From Bacteroidota bacterium (GTDB lineage Bacteria > Bacteroidota > Bacteroidia > JACPRZ01): 64,000 bases of DNA. Below are positions 44,961-54,776 of this stretch, piece after piece; the first letter of the stretch is position 1; each line of letters begins with the position of its first letter. Under the pieces are notes generated by a model. The model was given only the letters and a program-made list of their open reading frames with translations, made no database searches and was not told where the DNA came from. The translations under genes and the position numbers were made by a program. The stretch is from assembly GCA_016193485.1 (NCBI GenBank), contig JACPRZ010000038.1, positions 1-64,000 of the forward strand. The letters run 5' to 3'.

Positions 44961-45022
44961 AAAGCGAAAAACGTTTTTCACTTTACGCACAACACCTTTT
45001 TTTTATTAACAATTTTTGTTAA
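44961..45022. other. Two dyads between the divergent nrdB-like and lipoprotein genes
   Basis: A perfect 14-bp palindrome GAAAAACGTTTTTC (44966-44979), flanked by AAAG/CTTT with one mismatch, and TTAACAA / TTGTTAA with a 3-nt loop (45006-45022). They could be operators or bidirectional terminators. The rest of the 264-base gap is AT-rich with no gene seen. Confidence 0.45.
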
Positions 45023-45145
45023 CAAATAATTTTTCCTGAAAAATAATAATGATCAAAATAAAATTCGGGGTTTTATATAAAACACTTTATACGGAAAAAT
45101 TTCAGAAGTGGTTCATTGAAAAAAAATTCAGACCTTTGTCTTATC

Positions 45146-46795
45146 ATGAAAAAGAAAGCAAATCTTACCTGGGACTTCCGTTATTTTTTTGCCTTTTTGT
45201 CTTTTGCCTTATTTCTTGTTGTTTACTTCATGGTTACATCCTGCCGTAAAGAATCTGTTTTGCCCCGATGGGAAGCCGACCTTTTGTTCCCGCTCGCTAA
45301 AACAACGTTATCAGCGGACGATATTGTCCGCAATATTGACGATTCACTACTGCAGGTAAGTTCGGGTAACACTCTTTCGTTATCCTATTCCGGTTTACTC
45401 TTCCGCCTTGAAATTGATACCCTGCTTGACCTGCCTGATACCACCGTCAAAAATGAGTTCACTTTTTTCTTTCCCGTTAACAATATCCCGCCCGGGACTA
45501 TTATTTACACTGGCAGCACACAGCAACGATACAACCTTGGGGAAGTGCAATTAACCGAAATTGTGGTAAGATACGGATGGATAGAAGTGGAAATGTCCAC
45601 TACTGTGGATGCTTCGGTTATTATGAAGTATGAGGTGTTAAATGCATTCCATGACACCACACCGCTGAAGATCACCGAATATATTCCGCAAAATACCCTT
45701 TTCAAAAAAAGTTATTTTATCGGTGATTCTGCCGATAACCGGGGATACCGGATCCCTTTAACCGGATCCACAGGAATCGGTTATAATACCGTTTCCACCC
45801 GTTTTGATGTGATAACTGACCCTGCCGGAGCGCCCGTGAATATTATCGGTGGCGATAAAGTAACCATTACTGCGCGCTTCCTCTCAGTAATTCCTGAATT
45901 TGTAAAGGGCTATTTCGGAACCGGGACTTTTCAGGCCGATTCGGTAATTGCAACCAATTCATTCGGAAATATACTCGGAGGGACCGTTGATATTGATTCA
46001 ATAGATATCAATCTTGAAATAAGGAACGGACTTGGCGCTGATATGCAGTTCGACCTAAACGGATTTACTTCGGTGAATGACAAGACAGGCATTTCGGTTT
46101 CGCTGGCTCATCCGGTAATATCCAACCCGGTAAACCTTACACGCGCTGTCCATTATGGTCCCGAATACCCTCCGGTAACTCCTTTCATCTATCGAATCAA
46201 TATGTCTACTTCCAATTCAAATATTGACCAGTTGCTTGAAAATATTCCCCGTTCGGTCGGGTATGATTTCTCATTCTCTTTAAATCCTTACGGAAATAAT
46301 TCACTTGGCAATGACTTTTTTTATTACAGCAGCCCTGTTGAGGTTTACCTTAACGCGACAGCACCCCTTGGCATAAGCGCTGATAACTTTATGCTTGCAG
46401 ATACGGTTGACTTTTCTTTCGGGAATTCCGATACATCTCTTGAAAACCATCTTGTCAGCGGATTATTGAAACTCTACGCGTGGAATGGTTTTCCAATTTC
46501 AGCAGCACCGCAACTTTTCCTTATGGATACACTCTTTACCGTTCTTGATTCGCTGATAATACCGCAGGGAACCATTGAAGCGGGAATAACCGGTACTGAT
46601 AATAAAGTCATTTCAAAATCCTTTTCCGTAATCACAATACCGGTAAGTAAGGATAAACTCAAACGGATGCGGGAAGCGCGCAAAATGATGATACGCGTTG
46701 CATTTTCCACCCCTCCCGGAGGGTATCTGAAAATTTATTCCGATTATGAGATTGAATTGAAATTAGTTGCTGATGTGAGGGCGGTGACGGGGTGA
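45146..46795 (+). CDS. Large lipoprotein of unknown function
   Basis: About 549 residues. N-terminal hydrophobic segment followed by a lipobox: YFMVTSCRKE, so lipid-modified at Cys and probably outer-membrane attached. The rest is beta-rich with many Asp/Asn turns (IDSIDINLEIRNGLGADMQF; YSSPVEVYLNATAPLGISAD) and no catalytic motif that I recognise. Start at ATG 45146 (MKKKANLTWDF) is better than 45116, since the signal core then has a normal length. Followed, across a sub-repeat of 33 bases, by an LptF/G-type permease. Confidence 0.75.
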   Translation: MKKKANLTWDFRYFFAFLSFALFLVVYFMVTSCRKESVLPRWEADLLFPLAKTTLSADDIVRNIDDSLLQVSSGNTLSLSYSGLLFRLEIDTLLDLPDTTVKNEFTFFFPVNNIPPGTIIYTGSTQQRYNLGEVQLTEIVVRYGWIEVEMSTTVDASVIMKYEVLNAFHDTTPLKITEYIPQNTLFKKSYFIGDSADNRGYRIPLTGSTGIGYNTVSTRFDVITDPAGAPVNIIGGDKVTITARFLSVIPEFVKGYFGTGTFQADSVIATNSFGNILGGTVDIDSIDINLEIRNGLGADMQFDLNGFTSVNDKTGISVSLAHPVISNPVNLTRAVHYGPEYPPVTPFIYRINMSTSNSNIDQLLENIPRSVGYDFSFSLNPYGNNSLGNDFFYYSSPVEVYLNATAPLGISADNFMLADTVDFSFGNSDTSLENHLVSGLLKLYAWNGFPISAAPQLFLMDTLFTVLDSLIIPQGTIEAGITGTDNKVISKSFSVITIPVSKDKLKRMREARKMMIRVAFSTPPGGYLKIYSDYEIELKLVADVRAVTG

Positions 46796-46803
46796 GGAAA
46801 GCC

Positions 46804-46836
46804 CCAAGTTCCAAGTTCCAAGTTTCAAGAACCAAG
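46804..46836. repeat. CCAAGTT sub-repeat
   Basis: CCAAGTT, CCAAGTT, CCAAGTTT, CAAGAACCAAG in tandem. It lies 10 bases before the TTG start of the permease. Confidence 0.6.
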
Positions 46837-46846
46837 AGAATACAGA

Positions 46847-47923
46847 TTGAAAACCATCGACCTTTATATCATACGCAAATTCCTCGGCACCTTCTTCTAT
46901 GCCATTACGCTTCTCATTCTGATTGTCATTGTCTTTGATTTTTCGGAACGGATAGATGATTTTATTGACGGGAACGCGCCTGTCAAAGGGATCATTTTTG
47001 ATTATTATCTCAATTTCATCCCCTATTTTGTAAATCTTTTCAGCCCGCTTTTTACTTTTATTGCCGTCATCTATTTTACCTCCCGTATGGCTAATAATAG
47101 TGAATTTTTGGCCATACTCAGCAGCGGTGTCAACCTGGGAAGGATCCTGTTGCCCTATATGATCTCAGCGCTGGTAATTTCACTTCTTTCACTCTACCTG
47201 AACAATTATGTAATTCCCCATTCCAACCAGAAGAGGCATAATTTTGAATATACATTCCTGAAAAATCCCTGGCGCTTTGTGGATCGCCATATTCATATCC
47301 AACTGGATAAAAATGTATTCGCCTATTTTGAAAGTTACAATAACGAATACAATACCGGTAACCGTTTTGCCCTTGAGCAGTTTCAGGATGGCGAACTGCG
47401 TTCCAAACTTTTAGCGGATGTTATCCGGTGGGATTCGGTAAAAGGTCTCTGGCAGGTTGAGAATTATTACATACGGCAGATTAACGGAACAGGCGAAATT
47501 ATTACAAGAGGTGAGAAAATGGATACAGCGTTAAATCTTGTCCCGAAGGATTTCGGCAGGAAGGTAGAATCGGTGGAAACGATGAATATCAATGAACTGA
47601 ACCGGTTCATCGAAAATGAAACAGTGAAGGGTTCGATGAACATACCCTATTACCTTATTGAAAAACATCGCAGGTTTTCTTTTCCTGCTGCAACAATAAT
47701 TCTTACCATAATAGGGTTATCCATCGCATCGCGCAAGGTCCGAGGCGGCACGGGCCTTCATCTCGGAATGGGACTTTTAATCGCGTTCGCTTATATTCTT
47801 TTTATGCAGATTTCCACAACCTTTGCCACCAATGCCAATCTCTCCCCGGCACTTGCGGTATGGATTCCTAATTTTCTTTATCTCATTTTTGCTTTATTCC
47901 TTTTCAGGGCGGCTCCGCAATGA
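46847..47923 (+). CDS. LptF/LptG-family permease
   Basis: 358 residues, TTG start. YjgP/YjgQ fold: two N-terminal TM segments (RKFLGTFFYAITLLILIVIVF; YFVNLFSPLFTFIAVIYF) then a periplasmic beta-jellyroll domain (about 125-260) and C-terminal TM segments with AATIILTIIGLSIASRKVRGG. In Gram-negatives LptF and LptG with the ATPase LptB extract lipopolysaccharide from the inner membrane. Which of the two this is cannot be told; Bacteroidota often have one such gene near tgt, but here tgt is 8 kb away. No lptB in the window. Confidence 0.92.
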   Translation: MKTIDLYIIRKFLGTFFYAITLLILIVIVFDFSERIDDFIDGNAPVKGIIFDYYLNFIPYFVNLFSPLFTFIAVIYFTSRMANNSEFLAILSSGVNLGRILLPYMISALVISLLSLYLNNYVIPHSNQKRHNFEYTFLKNPWRFVDRHIHIQLDKNVFAYFESYNNEYNTGNRFALEQFQDGELRSKLLADVIRWDSVKGLWQVENYYIRQINGTGEIITRGEKMDTALNLVPKDFGRKVESVETMNINELNRFIENETVKGSMNIPYYLIEKHRRFSFPAATIILTIIGLSIASRKVRGGTGLHLGMGLLIAFAYILFMQISTTFATNANLSPALAVWIPNFLYLIFALFLFRAAPQ

Positions 47924-47950
47924 TTCACTCCCCACCTTCGCCTCCGCCTT

Positions 47951-47996
47951 ATCCTGACGCTTCGGTCAGGATGATAACCGAAGGGTCATCATCCTT
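47951..47996. repeat. ATCCTGAC/GTCAGGAT palindromic element
   Basis: ATCCTGAC (47951-47958), 6-nt loop, GTCAGGAT (47965-47972), followed by GATAACCGAAGG and TCATCATCC, which can re-pair with the first half (CTTCGGT with ACCGAAG). The 8-base arms match those at 8889-8926. Confidence 0.75.
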
Positions 47997-48094
47997 TTCC
48001 TTCATTTTTTTAACACCATCCCGTTAATAACTTTATTCGCACTCCCTTTCATCGCTCTGTTTGTATTTTTATTTTTGAATCCATGCTAAAAAGC

Positions 48095-48190
48095 ATTTCC
48101 CGCTGATTTCGCGGATGACGCAGATTTCTTTAATTTTTATCCTGTACACATCGGGATAAATTCTGCGAATATCAGCGCTATCTGCGGGAA
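48095..48190. repeat. TTTCCCGC/GCGGGAAA palindromic element with nested hairpin
   Basis: Outer arms TTTCCCGC (48095-48102) and GCGGGAAA (48183-48190), extended by GCTGAT/ATCAGC and GCAGATT/AATTCTGC-like pairs. In the centre is a separate hairpin, TTTATCC (48135-48141) with GGATAAA (48153-48159). Fills the gap between the permease and the TPR gene. Confidence 0.75.
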
Positions 48191-48257
48191 ACCATTAACA
48201 ATCCACTTTAATAGGGGATTCCATTCTTATTTTTCAAAAACCGTTGAAATAGCAAGT

Positions 48258-51200
48258 ATGTTTTACCTGCGGCTTTATTTCGTTCTCTTACTATTGCATG
48301 GCGCCCGTTTTCCGGTATCAGCGCAGAAATCATCAGTAAATACAGATGCCGTTTTTGAATATAAACGGGGCTTAGACCTTTTCCACCGCCAGAAATTCGG
48401 TTCTGCGCAAAAATTTTTCCTTCTGACAATAGAAAAAATTGACAACCCCGCTTCCCAGGTCAGCATCGATGCGCAGTATTTTGCCGCGCTGTGCGCCCTT
48501 GAATTATTCCATAAAGATGCCGAACTCCTGCTGATGGAATTTACCGAACAGCACCCGGAAAATCCAAAGGTGCGGTCGGTATTTTTTCAACTCGGGAAAT
48601 ATTATTTCCGGAAAAAGGACTACACACAGGTAATCCACTGGTTCAATAAAGTTGATATTTATGACCTCTCCAATGAAGAACTTGCCGAATATTATTTTAA
48701 ACTCGGATATAGTTATTTTAGCGGTAATGAATTTGACAGGGCACAGACCGTTTTTTTTGAGATAAAAGATATTTCTTCACCCTATTCAAAACCGGCTCTC
48801 TACTACTATTCACATATTCAATACATCAATGGTAATTATGAAACGGCTCTCTCTGGTTTTCTCACCCTGAGCGATTCCGGCAGTTTTATTGCGGTCGTAC
48901 CTTATTATATTTCCCATATTTATTACCTCCAGCAGAAATACGATAAAGTTATTGAATACGCTCCTCCCATTCTTGATACAACCACCGCTTTAAGGCGCTC
49001 GGCCGAAATCTCCCGGCTCATAGGTGAAGCATATTACCGCAAAGAAAATTATGACGCTGCAGTACCTTATCTCGAACGGTACCAGCGCGAGACGCCTGCA
49101 ATTACGCGTGAGGATATGTACCAGTTGGGATATGCCTACTATAAAAGCGGAAATTTTAACAGCGCCATTGAAACATTCAAACAGGTGACCAGGGAGAAGG
49201 ATATTCTTGCCCAGAACGCTTTCTACCACATGGCTTCATGCTACCTTGAGAAGGGAAAGAAGGATTTTGCCCGGCATGCCTTCCGTGCCGCCTCGCTGAC
49301 CGAAGCCGATAAAAAAATACGGGAAGACGCATTGTTCAACTATGCAAAACTATCGTATGAACAGGATATTAACGCTATTAATGCGCTTGAAAAATATATC
49401 GCATCCTATCCCAATACTTCCCGTGCCGATGAGTGCCTTACTTTACTTGCCGATCTTTACCTCCGGACAAAAAATTACAAAAATGCTCTTGCTTCACTTG
49501 AAAAGATAAAATCGCTTACCGGAAATCTGAAAAATGCTTACCAGAGAATAGCGTATTCACGCGGGATAGAACTCTTCAATGACCGGAAATATGCCGATGC
49601 CCTCATCCATTTTGACAAATCACTGCAATATCCGCAGGATAAAAATACCGAACTCCTTGCGCACTATTGGAAAGGTGAATGCTGGTACCGACTGAATTTC
49701 ACGGATAAAGCCATCGAGGAGTTCAGCACATTCATTTTCATGCCGGGCGCCTTTAACACTCCCGCTTTTAATCTTGTCTATTACCATCTTGGTTATTGTT
49801 ATTTTGACAGGAAGGACTATGAGGAAGCGCTGACATGGTTCAGAAAGTTTACCCGCAACACCGGTGAAAAAAATCAACTCCGTAAAAACGATGCAATGAT
49901 CCGCATTGCCGATTGTTTTTTCGTTAAAAAAGATTTTCAGAATGCCATTGATTACTACGACAGCGCCATTACCGGCAGGTCATTTGACACCGATTACGCG
50001 CTCTTCCAGAAAGGAATGGCGCTCGGGGTTACAGGCCATAAAAATGAAAAGGTGCAGACATTACTTGTGGTGACCGATAAATATAAAAAATCAATTTACC
50101 TTGATGATGCTGTTTACGAAACCGGGTCAGGGTATCTTGAACTCGGTGAGCCGGTTAAAGCGCTTCCTTTTTTTGAAACTCTAATCAACGATCATCCTTC
50201 AAGCAGTTATGTGAAAAAGGCAATGCTAAAATCAGGCGTCATAAACTATAATCAGGGCAGAAATGATACCGCACTTGCCATTTTCAAAAATGTTATTTTC
50301 CGTTTCCCCGCTACCGATGAAGCCATGGAAGCGCTTGCCGGGTGCAGGAATATTTATGTCCAGAACGGGAAAGTTGACGAATACGCTGCCTATGTACAGG
50401 GATTATCCTTCGCAAATATCACCCAGGCATCGCTTGATTCAACAACGTTTGAAGCGGCAGAACTCCGCTATACACGCGGTATTTTCACTGAAGCGGCAAA
50501 GGACTTTGAAAAGTATCTTCAGAAATTCCCAGATGGCTTTTTCGCCTTGCATGCCAATTTCTATCTTGGTGAATGTTACTTTAAAACCGGCAATCATGAA
50601 AAAGCCGCTGCTAACTATCTTTATATTACAGGTCGGCCTTCAAATATGTTTACGGAAACCGCTTTGCTGCGGCTGGTGACTTTATATATGGCAAAAAAGG
50701 ATTTTGCTCAGGCCCTTATCTATTTCAGTCAACTTGAAAATGTAGCGGAATACACACAAAATAAACTTGTTGCCTATACCGGGCAGATGAGATGCCATTT
50801 TCATCTCGGCAATCACGAACTTACCATGCAGTATGCCGATAAAGTGATTGCATTTGAAAAAGCAAGCCAGGATATTGTCTTTGAAGCCCACGTACTCAAA
50901 GGAAAAGCAGCGCTTGGTATGGATAACTTCAACCGCGCGTTTGAATCATTTTCCGTAACTGCCAAAACCAACAGCGAGATGGGCGCTGAGGCAAAGTACC
51001 AGGCGGCATACATTCAGTACCTCAGGGGTAATTTAAAGGAATCGGAAGAACTTATTTTCCAACTGGCCGGACAAGTTCCCTCGTATGAATACTGGGTGGC
51101 ACGCGGGTTTATTCTTCTTGCCGATGTTTACCTGATGATGAATAACGGTTTCCAGGCAAAGGCGACACTGCAGAGTATAATTGATAATTATGAAGGCAGT

Positions 51201-51359
51201 GACCTTGTTGAAATGGCCAAAAGCAAACTTGATAAGATCCTTGAAAGCGAAGAAAAATCAGTGCGGCAGAAACCAGTCCATGAAGAACCCGAAATAAAAT
51301 TTGAAGGGCAGGATATTGATTGGGAACGGTTGTTTGAAGAAGAAAAAATTGAAGAATAA
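48258..51359 (+). CDS. Exported large TPR-repeat protein
   Basis: 1033 residues. Signal peptide LRLYFVLLLLHGARFPVSAQ, then at least fifteen tetratricopeptide-like units across the whole length (for example YFKLGYSYFSGNEFDRAQTV; MYQLGYAYYKSGNFNSAIET; YYHLGYCYFDRKDYEEALTW; FYLGECYFKTGNHEKAAANY). The C-terminus is acidic (IDWERLFEEEKIEE). TPR arrays scaffold protein complexes; periplasmic location is inferred. A barrel gene follows, and exbD/exbB lie beyond it on the other strand, a gene neighbourhood I recall from other Bacteroidota, so a role in energised outer-membrane transport or motility is possible. Confidence 0.88.
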   Translation: MFYLRLYFVLLLLHGARFPVSAQKSSVNTDAVFEYKRGLDLFHRQKFGSAQKFFLLTIEKIDNPASQVSIDAQYFAALCALELFHKDAELLLMEFTEQHPENPKVRSVFFQLGKYYFRKKDYTQVIHWFNKVDIYDLSNEELAEYYFKLGYSYFSGNEFDRAQTVFFEIKDISSPYSKPALYYYSHIQYINGNYETALSGFLTLSDSGSFIAVVPYYISHIYYLQQKYDKVIEYAPPILDTTTALRRSAEISRLIGEAYYRKENYDAAVPYLERYQRETPAITREDMYQLGYAYYKSGNFNSAIETFKQVTREKDILAQNAFYHMASCYLEKGKKDFARHAFRAASLTEADKKIREDALFNYAKLSYEQDINAINALEKYIASYPNTSRADECLTLLADLYLRTKNYKNALASLEKIKSLTGNLKNAYQRIAYSRGIELFNDRKYADALIHFDKSLQYPQDKNTELLAHYWKGECWYRLNFTDKAIEEFSTFIFMPGAFNTPAFNLVYYHLGYCYFDRKDYEEALTWFRKFTRNTGEKNQLRKNDAMIRIADCFFVKKDFQNAIDYYDSAITGRSFDTDYALFQKGMALGVTGHKNEKVQTLLVVTDKYKKSIYLDDAVYETGSGYLELGEPVKALPFFETLINDHPSSSYVKKAMLKSGVINYNQGRNDTALAIFKNVIFRFPATDEAMEALAGCRNIYVQNGKVDEYAAYVQGLSFANITQASLDSTTFEAAELRYTRGIFTEAAKDFEKYLQKFPDGFFALHANFYLGECYFKTGNHEKAAANYLYITGRPSNMFTETALLRLVTLYMAKKDFAQALIYFSQLENVAEYTQNKLVAYTGQMRCHFHLGNHELTMQYADKVIAFEKASQDIVFEAHVLKGKAALGMDNFNRAFESFSVTAKTNSEMGAEAKYQAAYIQYLRGNLKESEELIFQLAGQVPSYEYWVARGFILLADVYLMMNNGFQAKATLQSIIDNYEGSDLVEMAKSKLDKILESEEKSVRQKPVHEEPEIKFEGQDIDWERLFEEEKIEE

Positions 51360-51454
51360 TAGTTACTGTCAAAATCTTAGGGTTTGTCAATATATGTGAT
51401 ATTCTGATGCTGTTTTGGTTTGCAAAATTGTTAATGGTTTTTTTGTTATTCGTT

Positions 51455-51578
51455 AATTGGTTATTGGTTGTAGTTAAATTGGTTTTTAGTTTTAGTTATT
51501 CAGTCAGCAAAACAAACGAACAAACTATAACCAGAAACTAAAAAACTAAAACTAAAAACAAACAACCAATAACTAATT
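51455..51578. repeat. Long imperfect palindrome of TTGGTT/AACCAA sub-repeats
   Basis: Outer arms AATTGGTTATTGGTTG (51455-51470) and CAACCAATAACTAATT (51563-51578) pair at 15 of 16 positions; inside, GGTTTTTAGTTTTAGTT pairs with AACTAAAAAACTAAAACT-like sequence. A transcript would form a hairpin of over 50 bp. Confidence 0.75.
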
Positions 51579-51591
51579 TTTTTTGCAAACT

Positions 51592-51607
51592 TGCCTGCCG
51601 GCAGGCA
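51592..51607. repeat. CCTGCC/GGCAGG palindrome
   Basis: TGCCTGCC joined to GGCAGGCA without a loop; extra GGC on the right. In the open frame upstream of 51631 it reads TCLPAGR, which is why the frame looks longer than the gene. Confidence 0.8.
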
Positions 51608-51630
51608 GGCTCATGTTCATTGCGTATAAA

Positions 51631-53355
51631 ATGAAAAAATTCAAAATTATAAGAAATAAGTTGAAACTGATAGAAATTTACAGAAACTTATTTTTTGTTA
51701 CTCTCTTAACGATGGGTTTATTCGCATTATCAATACAGGCATATACCCAACCTGACCTCGATACTTTGCGTATTGATATCATCAAGGAATATCAGCCATC
51801 GCTTTCCGGTGCGATGAAAATTACCGATAATCCGAGGATAACAGATACCTTAACCCTGAAACCGGTTCTGAAATATTCCCTTCTCCCTGTATATGTAAAA
51901 ACCGATTTTAAAGTTGAGTCGGTCCAGCCGGTAAAAATCAAAGGCGAACCGCTGAACCGTCTGTACCGCGCAAATATTAAGGCGGGATTAGGTAATTACA
52001 CTACTGCATTTGCGGAAGGTTCACTGAGTACGCTGCGGTCAAGGGATTATTCAACCGGGATAAACATGAAACATCTATCTTCCAGCGGACAGATCAATGA
52101 GCGCGGTTTCAGCGGGTACAGCGATCAGGCGGTGAGAACATTCGGGAAAAGATTTTTCCGGTTTCATACATTATCGGGAGATGCTGCGTGGACGCGGAAT
52201 GTCGTGCATTACTACGGGTATGATCCGCTGGATTATGACAACTATAATGATTCTCTTATTGAAGATAACATCCGCCAGCGTTTATCCCTGTTTGAAGGGC
52301 GCATAGGGTTCGGAACCACGCAGGCCGATTCATCGCACATACGCTGGATGGGAGGGGTGGATTTTAATACCCTGAATGATCTTTTTAATGTTGCCGAAAC
52401 AAATATTAAATTTTCCGGGAACGGTTCAAGATATGTCGGTAATGAGATGATGACTGTAAATCTCCTTATTGACCGCTATTATACCGCTTATGATACACTT
52501 CCGTCTTCAACCAATACCCTCATCAATCTCAACCCGGTGGTCACATCACAGGGGAAAAAGTACAGGTTTGACATCGGGCTGAACGCTTTTGCCGAGCACC
52601 GGAAGGGTACATCCGGACTAGGGTATTATTTCTATCCGCATGTTTTTGCGAGTTACCGGGTTTTTGAGCAATATTTTATTCCGTACGCCTCGCTGGGCGG
52701 CAACCTTGAGAAGAACCATCTTGCCGGATTGACACGGGTAAACCCGTGGTTGAATACAAATTCTAATTTAAAAAACTCCTACAGCGGGTTGATCCTCAGG
52801 GGGGGGATTAAAGGGCAGGTAAGCAAATTCACAACCTATGATATCGAATTGTCCGGGGGTAAAACCGATACCATGTACTTTTTTGTGAATGATTTTTCAG
52901 ATTCACTTGGAAATAAATTCACTCTTGAGTATGATAATGTTGAACACATCTCTGCTGCGGTGAATGTCCTGCACGAGCCATCGTCAAAACTGAAAATTCT
53001 GTACCGTGCCGTGTACCATCAATACAGCATGGACTCACTGGATAAACCGTGGCACCGGCCATCCTTTGAAACAACCCTCTCTGTTTTTTACAACCTGCGG
53101 GATAAAATCAGGACCCGATGTGACCTGTACGGAGCAGGAAGCAGTTACGCGCGTGTTCTGAATGGCGCAGGCGGGTACAAAGCGGAAAAAATTTCCGGAT
53201 ATGCCGATGTGAACCTTTCGGTTGAATATATTTACAATAAATCCCTGAGCGTTTTTGTCACCTTTAATAATATAACCGCTGCCAGGTACCGCCATTTCTA
53301 CAACTACCCGGTACAGAGATTTCAGTTTTTATTCGGAATGAGCGTTTCTTTCTGA
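51631..53355 (+). CDS. Outer-membrane beta-barrel (TonB-receptor-like, no plug recognised)
   Basis: About 574 residues. N-terminal signal with core FFVTLLTMGLFALSIQAYTQ. After DTLRIDIIKEYQPSL and a short periplasmic linker, the rest is beta-barrel: YRANIKAGLGNYTTAFAEGS, HIRWMGGVDFNTLNDLF, KYRFDIGLNAFAEH, ending FQFLFGMSVSF with terminal Phe. Size and C-terminal strands resemble the barrel of a TonB-dependent receptor, but I see no plug domain. Start at ATG 51631 (MKKFKIIRNK) because the upstream part is repeat. Likely functional partner of the preceding TPR protein. Confidence 0.78.
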   Translation: MKKFKIIRNKLKLIEIYRNLFFVTLLTMGLFALSIQAYTQPDLDTLRIDIIKEYQPSLSGAMKITDNPRITDTLTLKPVLKYSLLPVYVKTDFKVESVQPVKIKGEPLNRLYRANIKAGLGNYTTAFAEGSLSTLRSRDYSTGINMKHLSSSGQINERGFSGYSDQAVRTFGKRFFRFHTLSGDAAWTRNVVHYYGYDPLDYDNYNDSLIEDNIRQRLSLFEGRIGFGTTQADSSHIRWMGGVDFNTLNDLFNVAETNIKFSGNGSRYVGNEMMTVNLLIDRYYTAYDTLPSSTNTLINLNPVVTSQGKKYRFDIGLNAFAEHRKGTSGLGYYFYPHVFASYRVFEQYFIPYASLGGNLEKNHLAGLTRVNPWLNTNSNLKNSYSGLILRGGIKGQVSKFTTYDIELSGGKTDTMYFFVNDFSDSLGNKFTLEYDNVEHISAAVNVLHEPSSKLKILYRAVYHQYSMDSLDKPWHRPSFETTLSVFYNLRDKIRTRCDLYGAGSSYARVLNGAGGYKAEKISGYADVNLSVEYIYNKSLSVFVTFNNITAARYRHFYNYPVQRFQFLFGMSVSF

Positions 53356-53439
53356 AGTATTAAATCAGCGCAGGTTTTTCAGCATTTAATTTCCAACAAT
53401 TTCTGTCTATACAGTATCATATGGTTTGTTTTCATTATT

Positions 53440-53530
53440 CCACCGAATTACGAATTTTTTACGAATTTACGAATTACGAAAAGTAACGATTCGTAGTTCG
53501 TAAGTTCGTATTTTTTTCGTACTTCGGTGG
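53440..53530. repeat. Palindrome of TACGAA sub-repeats
   Basis: Outer arms CCACCGAATTACGAA (53440-53454) and TTCGTACTTCGGTGG (53516-53530) pair at 14 of 15 positions. Inside are tandem TTACGAATT units, matched by TTCGTAAGTTCGTA on the other side. Lies between the barrel gene and the convergent exbD, where it could end both transcripts. Confidence 0.8.
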
Positions 53531-53608
53531 GGTGAATTGTTACCAATTTCTAACAATTTCTACAAATATCCATCAACTTCCCCGTCTTACTGCTACTGCT
53601 ACTTTTCC

Positions 53609-54013
53609 TCACCTCTCCGGGTTGGTAGCCAACACCAGTTTCACCTTAAGCCGGTTGGCGACATCCAGGACCTTTACCACATTTTCAATGGGAACACTTT
53701 TATGCGTGTGCAGAATGACTATCGGATTTACTTTATCGCGCAGGAATGAACTCAATACGGTTTCCATCTGTTCGGCAGGCACCGGCTGATCATTGATAAA
53801 ATAATCCCTGTTTTCATTTATAGCGACTGATACTTTAATGTTTTCCTGTTTGGCTGCCGTAGAACTGTTGGGAAGCAGGAGTTTCAGGGCATTGACATTG
53901 GGAATAATCAGGGTGCTGATGAGCATGAAAAACATCAGGAGAATGAATATCAGGTCCATCATAGACCACATCTGAAACGTTGCCTTGACGGTTTGTGAAG
54001 GTTTTATTTGCAT
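53609..54013 (-). CDS. ExbD/TolR-family biopolymer transport protein
   Basis: 134 residues. One N-terminal TM helix with the essential Asp: FQMWSMMDLIFILLMFFMLI, then a periplasmic domain (IKVSVAINENRDYFINDQPV ... PIVILHTHKSVPIENVVKVL). With ExbB it uses the proton gradient to drive TonB or a Tol-like partner. Thirteen bases after exbB, same transcript. No tonB gene in the window. Confidence 0.9.
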   Translation of the reverse strand: MQIKPSQTVKATFQMWSMMDLIFILLMFFMLISTLIIPNVNALKLLLPNSSTAAKQENIKVSVAINENRDYFINDQPVPAEQMETVLSSFLRDKVNPIVILHTHKSVPIENVVKVLDVANRLKVKLVLATNPER

Positions 54014-54026
54014 AACCTGATTTCAG

Positions 54027-54722
54027 TTATGAATGTATAATGTCAATAAATTCATTTGAGTGAACTTCAAGGTTATGAGCGGCTTTTTTTATCATCGCTG
54101 ATAAAATATTATAACAGATCAGGGCGATGATCCCTATTATCAGGCCGGCTACCGTTGTGATCATGGCTTCATACATTCCCTGTGAAAGAACGCCAATATC
54201 AATATTAGCATGGGTGCGGTCATATTCTGTTTTCATGTCATAGAAAGCTCTTACGAGACCGGTCACTGTACCGAGAATTCCCAGCATGGGTGCGGCACTG
54301 GCGCAGGTGGCAAGGGCTGAAAGGCCCCGTTCCATTGATGCAATTTCAACGGATGCTGTATTTTCCATTGTTTTTTCAATATCACCTGCGGGTTTCCCGA
54401 ATTTGGTTAAACCCTTCCCGATAATGCGGGCTATGGATGTAACCGTACTGCTGCATAGTGCCTTTGCACCTTCAAGGTTATTTGATTTAAGATACTCCTT
54501 TATTGTATTCATGAAGGATGAAGGGTCAGGGTTTATTTTCCGGATAGCAATAAACCGTTCAATAATGATATAAAAGGCAATGATTGAACAAATCGCTATC
54601 GGGATCATCACCGGTCCTCCTTTCAGGGTAAGATCCCAGAGAGACATGGATTGGCTCCCGGCAAGGACATTATTCAACGTATCTCCAGTGACAGTAACCT
54701 GGAGAAGAATAAAATTATTCAT
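54027..54722 (-). CDS. ExbB/TolQ-family proton channel protein
   Basis: 231 residues. Three TM helices: VMIPIAICSIIAFYIIIERF, then a cytoplasmic helical loop (PDPSSFMNTIKEYLKSNNLE), APMLGILGTVTGLVRAF (the conserved P-x-L-G-x-L-G-T-V-x-G motif), and AMITTVAGLIIGIIALICYN with the conserved TT-x-x-G. Forms the pentameric stator with ExbD in the inner membrane. A -7 box (54739-54746) lies 16 bases upstream of its ATG. Confidence 0.93.
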   Translation of the reverse strand: MNNFILLQVTVTGDTLNNVLAGSQSMSLWDLTLKGGPVMIPIAICSIIAFYIIIERFIAIRKINPDPSSFMNTIKEYLKSNNLEGAKALCSSTVTSIARIIGKGLTKFGKPAGDIEKTMENTASVEIASMERGLSALATCASAAPMLGILGTVTGLVRAFYDMKTEYDRTHANIDIGVLSQGMYEAMITTVAGLIIGIIALICYNILSAMIKKAAHNLEVHSNEFIDIIHS

Positions 54723-54738
54723 ATTAAAAATATTTCGG

Positions 54739-54746
54739 CAAAAGTA
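54739..54746 (-). promoter_or_regulatory. -7 box TACTTTTG for exbB-exbD
   Basis: TACTTTTG on the minus strand, 16 bases before the exbB start, in the 54-base gap to tgt, so exbBD may be transcribed independently of tgt. Confidence 0.5.
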
Positions 54747-54776
54747 GGTAAAAAGTGAGAAGGTGAAGCAGAACCT